The notes under the pieces: generated by a model
Told to the model about the DNA's origin: nothing
The model's input: the letters and a program-made list of their open reading frames with translations, nothing else
Database searches by the model: none
Made by a program: the position numbers and the translations under genes
Part shown: positions 52,491 to 63,093 of the stretch, piece after piece
Position numbering within the stretch: position 1 is the first letter of the stretch
Layout of the letters: every line of letters starts with the position of its first letter
NCBI GenBank assembly: GCA_947311845.1
Contig: CAMZMU010000027.1
Span: forward strand, 25,574,368-25,638,367
DNA from: Poa pratensis
Taxonomy: Eukaryota > Streptophyta > Magnoliopsida > Poales > Poaceae
Reading direction: 5' to 3'
Length of the DNA: 64,000 nucleotides

Positions 52491-52762
52491 GATTCAGGTC
52501 CGAGAGGATCTTAGCGGATTTCGGTGAGGCGAATTCGTTCGTCGTTGATCGATTCATGTTGTTACACACGCTGAAGCTTTTTCCCCGTTTCGATTCTCGA
52601 TTTCACTCCTGATTTTTACTTTTCGTGTCGAAATCATCCGATGTTTTGAGATTGGGAATTCGTTGGCTGGTGACGATTCAGGTCCGAAAGGATCTTAGCG
52701 GATTTCGGTGAGGCGAACTTGTTCGCCGTTGATCGATTCATGTTGTTACACACACTGAAGCC
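52491..52762 (+). repeat. Tandem duplication, about 88-bp core, 184-bp period
   Basis: GATTCAGGTCCGA(G/A)AGGATC, CTTAGCGGATTTCGGTGAGG and TGATCGATTCATGTTGTTAC occur at 52491-52577 and again at 52675-52762 with few changes. The intervening sequence is weakly similar to what follows copy 2. It lies within the transcribed-looking leader downstream of the TATA box. Confidence 0.85.
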
Positions 52763-52847
52763 TTTCCTTTTGTCTCTTTGTTCCCGTAATTTCTCCTTCT
52801 GTTTTGATCGTGTCTTCTTTTTTCGTCCTTCTTTTATCAGATTTGTG

Positions 52848-52939
52848 ATGCGATGATGATTCATATAGGTTTAAGGCAGTGGTGGCATCACTCACCGTGA
52901 GCCTACAAACCGAAAACGACTTCTCTTTCCACTGAGCAT
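52848..52939 (+). ncRNA. Candidate C/D-box snoRNA
   Basis: Box C ATGATGA (52853-52859) and box D CTGA (52932-52935) are separated by about 72 bases. They are enclosed by a short complementary stem ATGC (52848-52851) and GCAT (52936-52939). The sequence before box D (ACTTCTCTTTCCA) would be the rRNA guide. A clear D' box is not seen. Plant snoRNAs often lie in introns or non-coding hosts, which would fit the promoter-like region upstream. No target was verified. Confidence 0.4.
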
Positions 52940-53307
52940 TGCCTGCAAATGCAGTTAGAACGTGCTTTGATCACCAACCCATCGGTTTGTTCGTGCTTCA
53001 GAGTTGTTTATTTGCTTTACTGTTTTTTTTTGTATACCTTATCTTGGTGAAGAGCTCTAGACCAGGAAGTGCCGTATGCCACTGTAAACAGCAGCTTCTT
53101 CTGTTGCGCTGCAAGTGTCCATTCCTTACCATGATAGTCTTTATACCGACATGTTATAGCGCTGTAAGAAAGAAATTATATAGCTAGTCATGAAGTAATG
53201 ACACAGTAAAGTACCAATACCTCTTATGATGAGTAGTCCCTGGATTCAGTGATGTCTAAGACAAGTCCTTAAATCATTATACAGCTGGTATCTCTCAGAC
53301 TTTGGTA

Positions 53308-55026
53308 CTCCCTCCATTTTCGTTTAAAGGGCGCAGCTCCAAATCCATGCATTTTCAGAATGGGAGTGAAATAAGGCGCATGTCATTAATTACACTATTA
53401 ATTGAGGCGTTTTAGGCCCACTGATTTCTCTCTTTCCTTTTCCCTTCCGGTGTGTGCATGGGCAAAATTTGGGTTGTATCCAACCCCTCGGTAGCCAATG
53501 GTACTCTCATTTCCACCAATACCTTGTACGAACAGAAAAGGAAACATAGTAAACATGAGATTTTACTTGATAATCAGTACACAAAAATTCACTATTGGTA
53601 CTCTCCGTTGGTCATGTCTACCTGGTGTGTTCTCTCCGTAGGTCATGTCCTGCCCATTGTGTCCACCAAGGCCGAACCCAGTTCCTTTGATCATGCACAC
53701 GTGACAACATAACACATATTAGTACAATATGGGGCGAAGAACAGAAGCAAAAAACAAGCAAAACTATACGATCTGTTTATACAAGAACAAGTAGTTGATC
53801 TAATTCTAAGATTTATACAACAACAATAACAAGAACAATACATGAACCCATTACCATATTTATCTAGATCATCTAAAACTAAATTTTCTAGATCATCTAA
53901 AACTACAAAAACCAGGAGTACATGATCTACAACTAGGGTTTAAACTTGATGATCGGTTTATACAAAAACTACATGAACCCATTACCATAATTATCTAGAT
54001 CATCTAAATCTAAATTTTCTAGATCATCTAAAACTACAAAAAACCAGGAGTACATGACCTACAACTAGGGTTTAAACTTGATGACAAGTGACAGAAAGAG
54101 TACAGCAAAAGGGTTTAGGGTTTACCTTCTGTGGCGCCGGAACTGAAACTGAAGCCCAGGGACTCGCTGCCGCCGCTGCCAAACGAGATCCCACCGCCAC
54201 CATTGATGAGGCTAAACCCCACGAACGAAGAACTTCCGATCCCTCCGCTGCCTGCCCCGGCCCCGCCGACGGAGGCACTCCAGTTCGAGGAACCGGCCTC
54301 GTTAGGTGCCGGAGGACGAGATGGGCGTGCGAGGCCGACGCGCCGTCGAGGAATTGTCGTTGGAGGAGGATGCGGTTCGAAGCCAGCAGTGCCGATGGAG
54401 AACGATGGCATCGACGCGCGCCCGGTGAGACCAAGAGGAGGAGTAACTGCTCCTGGTGGCGGCGATCTGGGTTGGAAAGCCACCCGCGAAAGCCCACGGA
54501 GGCCAAGAGGAGTAGGCCGGCGATCTGATCCACCTTGGTGCGGCGGCGCCATTGGAGTGAGATGGAGGAGAGAAGCAGAGCGATGTCTGTTCGTGTGCCT
54601 CCATCTGCACACCTATATAAAGAGAGCATTGGTGGGGAACACCGGCGGGAACATCGGCGGGAGGATTTGATAGGCGAAATTTTCGTTTTCAATTTGGCAG
54701 CGGGGAAGATCGGCGCGAGGTTTTGATCTGACGAAATTTTCTCTCGCGCTTTGGATGGAAACTGAGCGGGGAGAAAGGAAGGAGTGCGGGAAGAAGAAGG
54801 AGAGGAGAAAATTTCGCTGGGAACGGTTTCCACCAATGCATGCGAGAAGACCGCTCGTTTACTGGGCGTGGGGTTTACTAAGCGTTATTCTAGCGATTAG
54901 TTAGGCGCATCTCTTTTATCCCCGATGCTATTTTCACGTCCCACGCCCAGGATTTTTCCTCCAATCGATAGACACCTTGGTCCCAGAGAATTGTGAGCTG
55001 CGCCCTTTAAACAAAAATGGAGGGAG
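53308..55026. mobile_element. TA-flanked mariner/Stowaway-like element, 1719 bp, containing a promoter and exon-like ORF
   Basis: Inverted ends of 32 bp start CTCCCTCCATTTT and continue GTTTAAAGGGCGCAGCTC, with one mismatch. TA duplications are at 53306-53307 and 55027-55028. This is Stowaway/mariner termini on an element far longer than a MITE. No DDD/DDE transposase is readable. The interior carries two near-identical AT-rich segments (CTAAAACTACAAAAACCAGGAGT at about 53896 and 54029) and a GC-rich ORF region. Confidence 0.8.
54115..54552 (-). CDS. Exon-like ORF inside the mariner-like element, unknown protein
   Basis: From minus-strand ATG 54552 (MAPPHQGGSDRRPTPLGLRG) the frame runs 145 codons. 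It is rich in Pro/Arg, then Gly/Ser (SVGGAGAGSGGIGSS, LINGGGGISFGSGGS), with a splice-donor-like CAGAAG|GTAAAC at 54126/54125 just before its stop. Upstream on the minus strand are a TATA-like TTTATATAGG (about 54621-54611) and two E2F-like TTCCCGCC words (about 54657 and 54646). This looks like the first exon of a gene with its promoter, either captured host sequence or the start of the element's own lost transposase. Confidence 0.4.
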   Translation of the reverse strand: MAPPHQGGSDRRPTPLGLRGLSRVAFQPRSPPPGAVTPPLGLTGRASMPSFSIGTAGFEPHPPPTTIPRRRVGLARPSRPPAPNEAGSSNWSASVGGAGAGSGGIGSSSFVGFSLINGGGGISFGSGGSESLGFSFSSGATEGKP

Positions 55027-55103
55027 TAAAAGATTCTGCCTTGGAACTTCTAAATTCACAAGAATGGAGGTAATGTTTAATAACTCGAATACCAGATCAC
55101 TAA

Positions 55104-55891
55104 GAGCATCTCCAACAGCATTGCTAAAAACTAGCTCCAGCAGCATTGCTATAAATGGTCTCCACACACAAAATTTTAGGCGGCTTAGCAAAACTGCACA
55201 CTTGATTGGCAAATTTGCAAAGTCTAGAGTCAACCCCAAAAGTCACGCGGGAGGGCCAACTGCCTTGGCAGTTGGCACGGAAGCCCCTGCGCTGCCTCCC
55301 TCGCGTGCCCCAAGATCCCCAGCGGCCCTGCCTCACCTTACCCCGCCTGCACGACCTTCCCGGTCGTCGAATCGAGCTCTCCCTTGCCTGTCGACCTGTC
55401 TACCGATTCAGCACGGTGGAGGCCGTTGTCAGTGCGGGAGAAGCTCAGGGCGACCTCCTACACGCATCCATAGGCGTCGCCACCGTCCCGCGTTAGCCCC
55501 ACGTGCTCGCGCCGTTGCAACGCTGGATTTTTGCCCCTGCCATACCGTGTCTCCGACTAGCTGACGATGGTTGGAGTTCTCCGGCGCGGGACAGGCGTGT
55601 GTGAGGGAGCGGGGTCGGGTTGCCTAGGGGAGCTGCGACGGCCGGAGCTTCTCCGGCGCGGACGACGACGGTCGGATGGGGAAGAAGAGGAGAGGGAAAA
55701 AGGAGAGAGAAAAAAGAAAGGAAGAAAAGAGTATTCCACTTACATATGGGCCCCACGTGCATATCCAGTTTTACCAATCCAGTTTTAGGAAGGCTAGCAA
55801 AGTAGATTTTGTTTTGGATTGCTAAACCCTCTCTCTCCTTCGTATACCCATTATAGCAATCCAAATTATATGAATGCTCTTGGAGATGCTC
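55104..55891. mobile_element. PIF/Harbinger (Tourist-like) element, 788 bp, GC-rich interior
   Basis: The ends GAGCATCTCCAACAGCATTG and (reverse complement) GAGCATCTCCAAGAGCATTC are flanked by TAA at 55101-55103 and 55892-55894. The GC-rich core at 55240-55680 carries open frames on both strands without a known domain, possibly transduced sequence. Confidence 0.85.
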
Positions 55892-55894
55892 TAA

Positions 55895-56257
55895 CAACAC
55901 AAAGATACATACAAGTACAGGCTAAATATCATCATCTGGACACACGTGACAACCTGCAAGCATCAGAACACATCTGAGATTTAAGCTCGGAATTCTAGCT
56001 TCAGGATGATCAAAACCTATATCTAAAGATGTCGTTTTATGAACTGAACCCCATCGAATTTACAAACATTATTTAAGGCACATAAGCAAATCAGACTCGT
56101 GAACTCTCGCAAGGTTTCGAATTACCGCTTCAGATGAGATGATTATAATGCAAGTTCAAGAACTTGGGGCACAAATAAGACAATGTCTTGGTTTTTAGAA
56201 GAAACAACTGCAGATAGTCATATTGAGATCTCTTAGCTGAATTTTCCATCGATATAC
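55895..56257. other. Nothing recognised
   Basis: AT-rich sequence without a coding signal or terminal structures. Confidence 0.4.
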
Positions 56258-56523
56258 TGCTGATAGGTCGCTGCATGAACCTATTGGAGTTATTAATGAT
56301 GCTCAAATTTGATATGCTAGCTGATAGGTCGCTGTATGAACCTATTGGATTTATTAATGATGCTCAAATTCGTATTGGGTCTCATACATATTTCATTGAT
56401 CTTGTTATTATGGATGTTCCTGTTTACCCTTTTTGCCCTATAATATTTGGAAGACATTTCCTATGCTCCATTAAAGCTTACATTTATTTATTTGTGGATT
56501 CGACAGATCAATCGCAATGTTGA
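56258..56523 (+). pseudogene. Retrotransposon aspartic-protease fragment with internal duplication
   Basis: It reads LADRSLYEPIGFINDAQIRI, FIDLVIMDVPVYPFCPIIFG and RHFLCSIKAYIYLF. This is the segment after the active site of the Athila-type gypsy protease (usual form ADRS..P.G...DV.V.VG....DF.VLDM......PIILGRPFL). The first about 50 bases (GCTGATAGGTCGCTG to GATGCTCAAATT) are tandemly repeated at 56261 and 56321. No LTRs nearby. Confidence 0.65.
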
Positions 56524-57109
56524 AGATCAACCAACCACTAACTTGGTACATCACTGTTATAATCATCCAAAGTAGAATGTACAAATGATGGTATGCCCCA
56601 GAAAATGAATTCAAAATTTAAACAAACAAACAAACCTGTCTCCAGAGGATGAGCATAGATCAGTGCACTGGATCTGAACATATCCTGCAATACTTGAACT
56701 GGCCCATGAAACCTACGGGCGTAAAGCAATTTGAAAAATTTTCCTTTCATTTTTTGCTGCCAAAAGGTTTACCTGAAGCGATTTTGATAGGAAGAAATCA
56801 AATATGAGGAATCTGGTCATAACAGAGCACTACAAGATCATAAATGAGTGGAACCGGTAAATGTCATAAGAAGAGAAATATCTGAATAAACGGAAAGGTG
56901 GAAAGACACCAGAATATTCTGCATACTGAATTGTGGAAGCAAGACATTATTGATCCTTCCAGCAGTGCTAATAAAATTAAATACAACTTACATGTTCTAG
57001 AGGTTGAGGCGCCTCTTGTTGGCTAACATTTGCAGTGCTGGGCATAGACCACACATGCAAAAGATCTGTTGAGTGTACCTATGTCAATCACACTAGTACC
57101 TACAGTAGA
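56524..57109. other. Nothing recognised
   Basis: About 590 bp of AT-rich DNA without supportable features. Confidence 0.4.
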
Positions 57110-57330
57110 ATTGACCCCTGTAAGTATACCTGACCAAGGGAAGCCCGGCCCGAAATTTTAGGGCCTGGACCGACTTGGGCTTGTCCATGGGCCGGGCCTG
57201 GGCCTCAGATTTCGTCCCGACGGTCGCGTGGGCCTGGGCTTTGCATGTTGACGTTTTAAGGAAGAGGCCCGACCCGAGGCCCGAAACCCGATGGGATTTT
57301 GCTGTTATGGGTAGGACTGGGCCTTAAATA
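57110..57330. mobile_element. Left part of a GGCCC-rich (hAT-like) element, interrupted by the LTR element
   Basis: It contains AGCCCGGCCCGAAATTTTAG, GGGCCGGGCCTGGGCCTC and AGGCCCGACCCGAGGCCCGA, the self-complementary GGCCC runs typical of some grass hAT MITEs. Sequence after 63982 (TATAGGCCCAAAAGTCGGAT) seems to be its continuation. The right end is outside the window, so class and size are unproven. Confidence 0.4.
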
Positions 57331-58232
57331 TGATGTAGGGTAGGTCCCGAGCTTCACGGATTGACGGCGGATTTGAGCGAACGCACGCAAGAACACACGA
57401 AGAACACGAAGAACACAAGAACACAAACACGATACAAAGACACGTTTCCCTCACTGGTCGGTCCAAGCCGGTCCAATAGAATCACCCAAAGGGAGAGATT
57501 GGCAAGTAGTAGATACAAAGAGAGGTCTTGAGGGGTTGTTTCTCCAAACGGTCAACCCAACCGATCCAAATAGAGTCACCCGAATATGAAAGATTGGCAA
57601 GTAGTCAAACTACAAGTAGAGGTTTTAAATCCACAAGAGGGATCTTCTCCACAAGAGGAGGCCTTGAATCCACAAGGGGATCTTCTCCACAAGGGGAGGC
57701 AACATCACAAAGGGGTGGGTAAGGAGCCTATGCTCAACTCTCTCTCATCATAGACTCTTCCCTCTCCCGGAGGTGGGGAACTCCTATTTATAGTCTTAGT
57801 ACAAAAGGGGGCAGGACACGAGTGGCCGGCCTAGGCCGGGCTGGAGGCCGGGCTGGGGGCCAGCTGCTTCGGCTGGGGGGCCGACCTGGAGGCCGGCTGG
57901 CTCTGGCGAGTGGCCGGCCTAGGCCGGGCTGGAGGCCGGTCAGAGTTGTTGCGCCACCTCCTTCTTCTTCACCTTGATGCTTTCTCCTCCTCCTCATCCA
58001 AGCGTACGCCTTGGATGATCTTGAGCCTTGGGCTTCCTCGGCATCTCCCTTGACATCTGTACTCGTCGTATGAAACCTAGCATAGTAAAGGGATAGATGC
58101 TCACGTAGTACACCATCCAATGGTGTACGAAATGGGTTCTCGTAGAGGAAGGAGTTCACCTTTAATGTCCATGGTGACTTGTGAAGTGTTGGTGTGCTTG
58201 ACATGGTAATGGTCGTAGGTCGGGCTACATCA
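57331..58232 (-). repeat. 3' LTR (minus element) with GGCCGG minisatellite
   Basis: 902 bp. It includes two near-repeats of GAGTGGCCGGCCTAGGCCGG and GGGCTGGAGGCCGG at 57820-57945, and on the minus strand the TATA box TATAAATA (57792-57785). Confidence 0.9.
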
Positions 58233-58246
58233 TCTCCCCTCGCTTC
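58233..58246 (-). other. Polypurine tract of minus element
   Basis: The reverse complement GAAGCGAGGGGAGA lies directly before the 3' LTR. Confidence 0.65.
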
Positions 58247-59840
58247 AAAAAGAGTCATCCTCGACTCTTGCTCGTCATCACCATGCGAAGGAGGTAGACG
58301 TGTTGTCGAAGAATTGGGATTCACCATGCCTACAAACACTAAAGACCAACCAAACCATGTGTGTGCAAGAAAGAGGAGCATATCAACAATGACATGTCCA
58401 TTTTTTGTCATAGCACCGTTAGCACAACACAATAATATGAAAAGGTAGTACAACTGCAAGGTCAAAGTGCCAACAATCCAATGGAACATCTTTAAAATGT
58501 GGGAACACAAAAACTCCATGAAAATATGAGAATGCCATTTAGGTATCTCCTTTTGAACCATATGATCATTATTGCATACAAGACATTGGAAATAACAATT
58601 TGTCATCATCCTTGATGCAACAAGAGGAGAACTTGGTAAAAACACACAAGGAAGAATGTCCAAAATATCATCATGGTTGCAAACAAAGCACATGAAAGAA
58701 CAAGTTTTCAACATATTTGTTGCAACACCAAATTGGGAGAAACCAATAAACTCATGACAAGACATGCACAAAATGTCATTATGGTTGCAAACAAGCCATT
58801 GGAAAAAACAATCGTTCATCATTTTTGTTGCAACACACAAATCATTCATGTGAAAGATCAAGTAAACACAAGGAAAAAAATAGCGTGCTATCAAAAATAG
58901 CGTGGCCCTCCTACAGAAGCTATACAAGATATAGCGTGATATAACGAAGTTACATATAAAATAGCGTGATAAAAAAGTTGTAAGAAATAGCCCAAATATT
59001 AAGGATTTCAGCACTAATTTTTTTTCCAGAAACAATACATGCATAACCAGGTAACCATATTCAAATGTCAAGGCCAAATCCATGGCACGAATATAAATAT
59101 GAGGCTTAAAACCATGAAAAAGTAATAAACTAAAAGATAAATATTTTAAACTTTAATGAGAATCATTGACATCATCTTCAGAATAATTAGAAGAACCACC
59201 AGATTGCCCGCCATCATCATCACCTAATGTTATTTTCAGACTTTTTGTTAGCGTAGCTATAACGTTACCACGTTTAGTGTGGTTTCGAGCGTATAAGACA
59301 AAAATAGCGTCGTAGCGTCAACTTTAGGCTAAATATAGCGTAGCCTCTCAAAATACGCTATATCGTGCTATTAACCGGGAAATAGCGTGCTATTTTTTTT
59401 GTTGAGTAAACATGATTGTCATAAAGGAGACCAAAAACATCAACATGATTGCAAACAAACCATAAGCAAGATAAATTGTTCAACTTGTTTGATGCAAAAC
59501 ATGTGCAAAGTAATAGAGTTGGATTCAATCCACAACTCACATGTATGCTCTCAAGAGCTCGTATTGTCAACTCATGCTCAATTGAGATCGACATTATCAT
59601 GCGGTTACCGGCACACACAAGACACCATATGAAGAAATTATGTGCATGGTATATGAACACATCATCCATCATGACGCGTCTCTTCATTTGCACATCACCA
59701 ACCACATCAAAATCAACCGGAAAATATGACATATGTGGATGGTCACTATGCAAAGTGAAGGATGGAACAAGATCCATAAGAGAATACGAAACATCTCCAA
59801 AATTTGAAAAAGCTATGGGGGCAATCTCATGATCAAACAA
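58247..59840 (-). CDS. Cys-rich repeat region of element ORF (interrupted by hAT insertion)
   Basis: Reading the minus strand and skipping 58869-59404 plus one duplication gives a long open frame. It holds at least four degenerate repeats of about 35-40 residues with cores SCLWFVCNHVDVFG, FFQWLVCNHNDILC, SFMCFVCNHDDILD and YFQCLVCNNDHMVQ, each preceded by VAT(K/N)M or like. The DNA repeat (TTGCAAACAA...CC) recurs near 58576, 58676, 58784 and 59450. After the repeats come a hydrophobic segment and a Ser/Thr-rich part that reads into the LTR. The paired Cys and His suggest metal binding, but the spacing is not a standard CCHC knuckle. Function unknown; frame continuity with the upstream ORFs is not proven. 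Confidence 0.5.
58869..59404. mobile_element. hAT-type element, 536 bp, nested in the LTR element
   Basis: The ends CAAGGAAAAAAATAGC and (reverse complement) CAACAAAAAAAATAGC are flanked by the 8-bp duplication AGTAAACA (58861-58868, 59405-59412). Both ends and the interior carry many copies of ATAGCGTGCTAT or ATAGCG. Non-coding. Confidence 0.88.
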
Positions 59841-59847
59841 TTCAACA

Positions 59848-61689
59848 TTATTGCAAGCAACACATGTGATGGTTCAACATATTGCAAGCAACAATGGGAG
59901 AAAAGTGAAAACACTCAAAACAAGGCATGCTCATGGCAAAATCATCACAAATAGGTAATTCCACATGATCAATATTGGTTTCAAACAAGGTATCACATGG
60001 GAATAAGAACGAATCATATGATGTGTCAATCAAATCGTCCATGGCATGCAAGCAATCAAAGTTCATCATGTCCACTAGTGGGATCATGGTCACATCAACA
60101 CCCATACCTTTGTAGTCCCGCTCATGTGAAGTAGGTGTTGAAGTAGCAGGGGCTTCCATGTAGCCGACTTGTCCATCTTGAAGTAGACATGGGGTAGCAT
60201 CATCATCATCCTCCATGTACATCTTCTCCATTTGAGGCAACATCATGTCGAGGAGTGGCGTCTCATCATCCATGGAACCTAGCACATAATGAGAAAACAC
60301 ACTAGAGGAAGGTGGTAAGTTGTTAGAAATCGAAATGGTCTCACAAGACTTATCAACTACCTCTCTCAACTCAAGTGGTGTATCACTCATTCCTCAAAGT
60401 CAAAGCACTCAAACTCACATATGGTGGAGGCACTCAACTCACTCTCACTCAAGTGGGCTAAGTGGCTCTCATTCTCACATGGGATTGGTACCATCTCATA
60501 ACTCGAACACAAGAGGGTAGGCTCAATGTTCTCAACTCCAAATGCCTCCAAGGTTGAAGGGAAACTCCCATGCTCAACCTCCTCAACCAACTCGCATCCA
60601 AAGGTCAATGCCATAGTGTAGGCATCATCACTCGACTCCTTTGCGGAAGGGAAAATCCCATGCTCCGCTTCATCACTTGACCCATGGTCAAAGGTGATAG
60701 CATTATGAATGCTCGCCTCCGTGGTCGAAGGAAAAATCCCATGCTCGACCGTCTTCTCACCGTCTTGGTCACCAACTTGGCACTCCCACATCATGTGACC
60801 TCTTCCATTGCATATTGGGCATAAGAGATTGGGACATTCCCGTGGGTCATGGTCTTGGCCTTGGCAATTGTCGCATATGAGGTCTTCATCTTGCCATATG
60901 GGGGCCATTGTGGTGGTGGCACTTGGTGTAGATACCATATGAAGAGAAGTGCTTGAGAAAGGCGCCAATAGGGTAGCGGCCTCACATTTGTGACCATGTT
61001 TCTTCCGGCGTCGACGTAGGCTTTTCTCGACGAACTTTGGAGCTCTTGTTGGCGCACTAGAAGCAGTAGCACGAGGGGACACCATAGGATGCGCCTTTGT
61101 CGCCGTCTTCTTTTCATGTCAACGTTGACGCTCTTGAGTGGTGGGGTGTCGCCGAAAGTCATTCGGACATGTTGGCGTCGGCGTGCTTGTTGCCGTGGCG
61201 ACCTTTCCTTGGAGCTTCCACTAGAGCTTGGTGACATGTTTCGAAGCTTGAGCAATCATCGTCGATGTATGGCTCCACCAAGTCATCCAAGCTCGCGGAG
61301 TTGTAGTCGGTGTAGGGCTCCATCATGTTGTTGTGGTCGAAGTCGGTACCATATGTTGAGGCATATGAGGATATTTGCACCTCTTTGTCATTGGAGCTTG
61401 TGTAGTCGGAGTCGTGGTACCGCTCCATGTCATCGATTCGTGTGTAGTCGGAGTCGATACCATATGATGAAGGTTGTTCGAAGTCATGGTACCGCTCCAT
61501 GTTGTGGACGCTTGAGTAGTCGGAGTCGTTGTAGCGGAAGTCTTGGTGATGATCCATCATGTCATGGGGGTCATTGTCGATGTAGCATTCCCCCATGTCC
61601 TCAAAGTTTGAGGCATCATAGTCCATATGACTCATCATGTACTCGTTATCATCTTCGCCTCTATAGTTGGATTCGCTCTCCCTAGACAT
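59848..61689 (-). CDS. gag-like ORFs with acidic head and two CCHC zinc knuckles
   Basis: From minus ATG 61689 (MSRESESNYRGEDDNEYMMS) an Asp/Tyr/Met-rich acidic domain runs to about 61160, with repeats like DDMERYHDSDYT. A frame change leads to a basic segment (SLRRRRKKHGHKCEA) and then to CDNCQGQDHDPREC and CPICNGRGHMMWEC at about 60865-60785, two adjacent CCHC knuckles that bind RNA in gag proteins. Next are three repeats of about 40 residues around EHGIFPST and EHGSFPST, ending near 60387. A following frame (MSDTPLELREVVDKSCETIS) runs to 59848. This is gag-like packaging machinery without pol. One or two shifts separate the parts. Confidence 0.65.
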
Positions 61690-62033
61690 GCTAACTCACA
61701 AGACAATGTATATGTGGAGTGGAAGGAAATTAGAGCACAACCTCTCACCTTTGTAGATAGTATTGGACGTCGTGGACAACTAAAGGGAACGATCACAAAG
61801 TAAAGTGCTTGTGTTCAAGTATCCAAAGCCAACTCCAAAACACACATGGCTTAAAAGTGGATAGGGAGGTATGGTAGGTGGAAAGAAAATTGAACCAACC
61901 GGAAACCAAGATATTGTAAAGGCAAGTAGAGAACCACAATGATCACAAAGCAAAAACAAGTCAACCTCAAAGATAGGAATGTAGCTCAAGAAACACACGC
62001 ACGGAGAGATAAATGGGACTCATGCAACCAAGA

Positions 62034-63070
62034 AGTGAGCTAAAGAACCATATGATCCTAGCGAAGACTATAAGCTCGTGTTGCACAAGTATAAGGAGAG
62101 CCACTAGCTCGATTGCAATTTATTGGTGGGCTACAAGATTTGCACAAAAGTACCACCTACAAGATGTTCATCGAGCTTGCGCGCTTCCTACAAGATATAT
62201 GGCAAGTGGTGTTTCTTATTTTTCTTTTCTCTTTTGATTTGGCTCTTTTTGCTTCTTTTCTCTTTTGAGTCTTTTCTCTTTTGACTCTTTTTGCTTCTTA
62301 AAATTTTTGCACAACCACTTCTTTGATGCCACAACAAGGTATATGATATATGTAAACTAGGGAACAATTTTTGCTCGGAAACTACACGGTGCAAATGTGT
62401 AAAGCCCAAGCAATCATCAAGAGCTAGCCTCAATAGGACAAGATAAACACAAGGGTATGATGGCTATCAAAGGAATGGCAAGGGGGAAAAGATTCGTGAT
62501 GTTTATACCTTTCGTCGATGATCTTCACCCGTTGATATAGAAGCTTCGTGCTTACCCACAAATTTTGTGGTGGATGATGGATCAACCTCAATGGTGATGA
62601 AGGCCTTGATCGTAGCTTCAAAACGAGCCAAAAAACACCAAAAACGGAGTCCGGAATCAAAAGATATGACCAAAACAATTTTTGAAATTTTCAGTTTTCT
62701 GGGAGGTCGGCCAGGCCGGGCTGGAGGCCGGCGGGGTCGGGTGGGAGGCCGGTCAGGCCGGGCTGCAGGCCGGGCTGGAGGCCGGCCAACCTGCGATTTT
62801 GACCACTCGAAAATCCGCGATTTTGGCGAAAAAACGGCCCGAAAAACGTCAAATCGGAGGGGAAATCAATGTAATTTGGCCATGGGAACGCAAAACAAGA
62901 TAGATCAACAAATTTAGCAATAGATACATGGATCAAAACTTGCCAAAACGCACAAGATTCACAGATCGATCCAAAAGCAATTTGGGGCTATTTTGGGTGG
63001 AAATTTTCGAATTTCTCAAAATCAAAGAAAATTTTGGTGGATTTGTGGGGGAAACAAAGTCAAATCCGGA
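62034..63070 (-). other. 5' untranslated region of minus element with pyrimidine tract and GGCCGG repeats
   Basis: No gene supported. 62217-62310 is a run of TCTTTTCTCTTTTGA-like units (purine-rich in the element's sense). 62700-62790 repeats GGCCGGGCTGGAGGCCGG, the same motif as in the LTRs. Confidence 0.6.
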
Positions 63071-63079
63071 GCAACCTTT

Positions 63080-63091
63080 GCTCTGATACCA
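63080..63091 (-). other. Primer-binding site, tRNA-iMet type
   Basis: The reverse complement is TGGTATCAGAGC, the classic plant initiator-Met primer site, two bases inside the 5' LTR. Confidence 0.88.
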
Positions 63092-63093
63092 TA

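Noticed and set aside
54130..54670. Plus-strand frame of 179 codons within the mariner-like element
   Set aside because: The promoter motifs, start context and splice donor favour the minus-strand frame; the plus frame is its shadow, although a plus-strand TATATAAA exists at 54613.
58576..59880. Repeats spaced about 100-130 bp considered as a CRISPR-like array
   Set aside because: The repeats are degenerate, code for a Cys-rich protein pattern and lie in an LTR retrotransposon of a plant; nothing prokaryotic is present.
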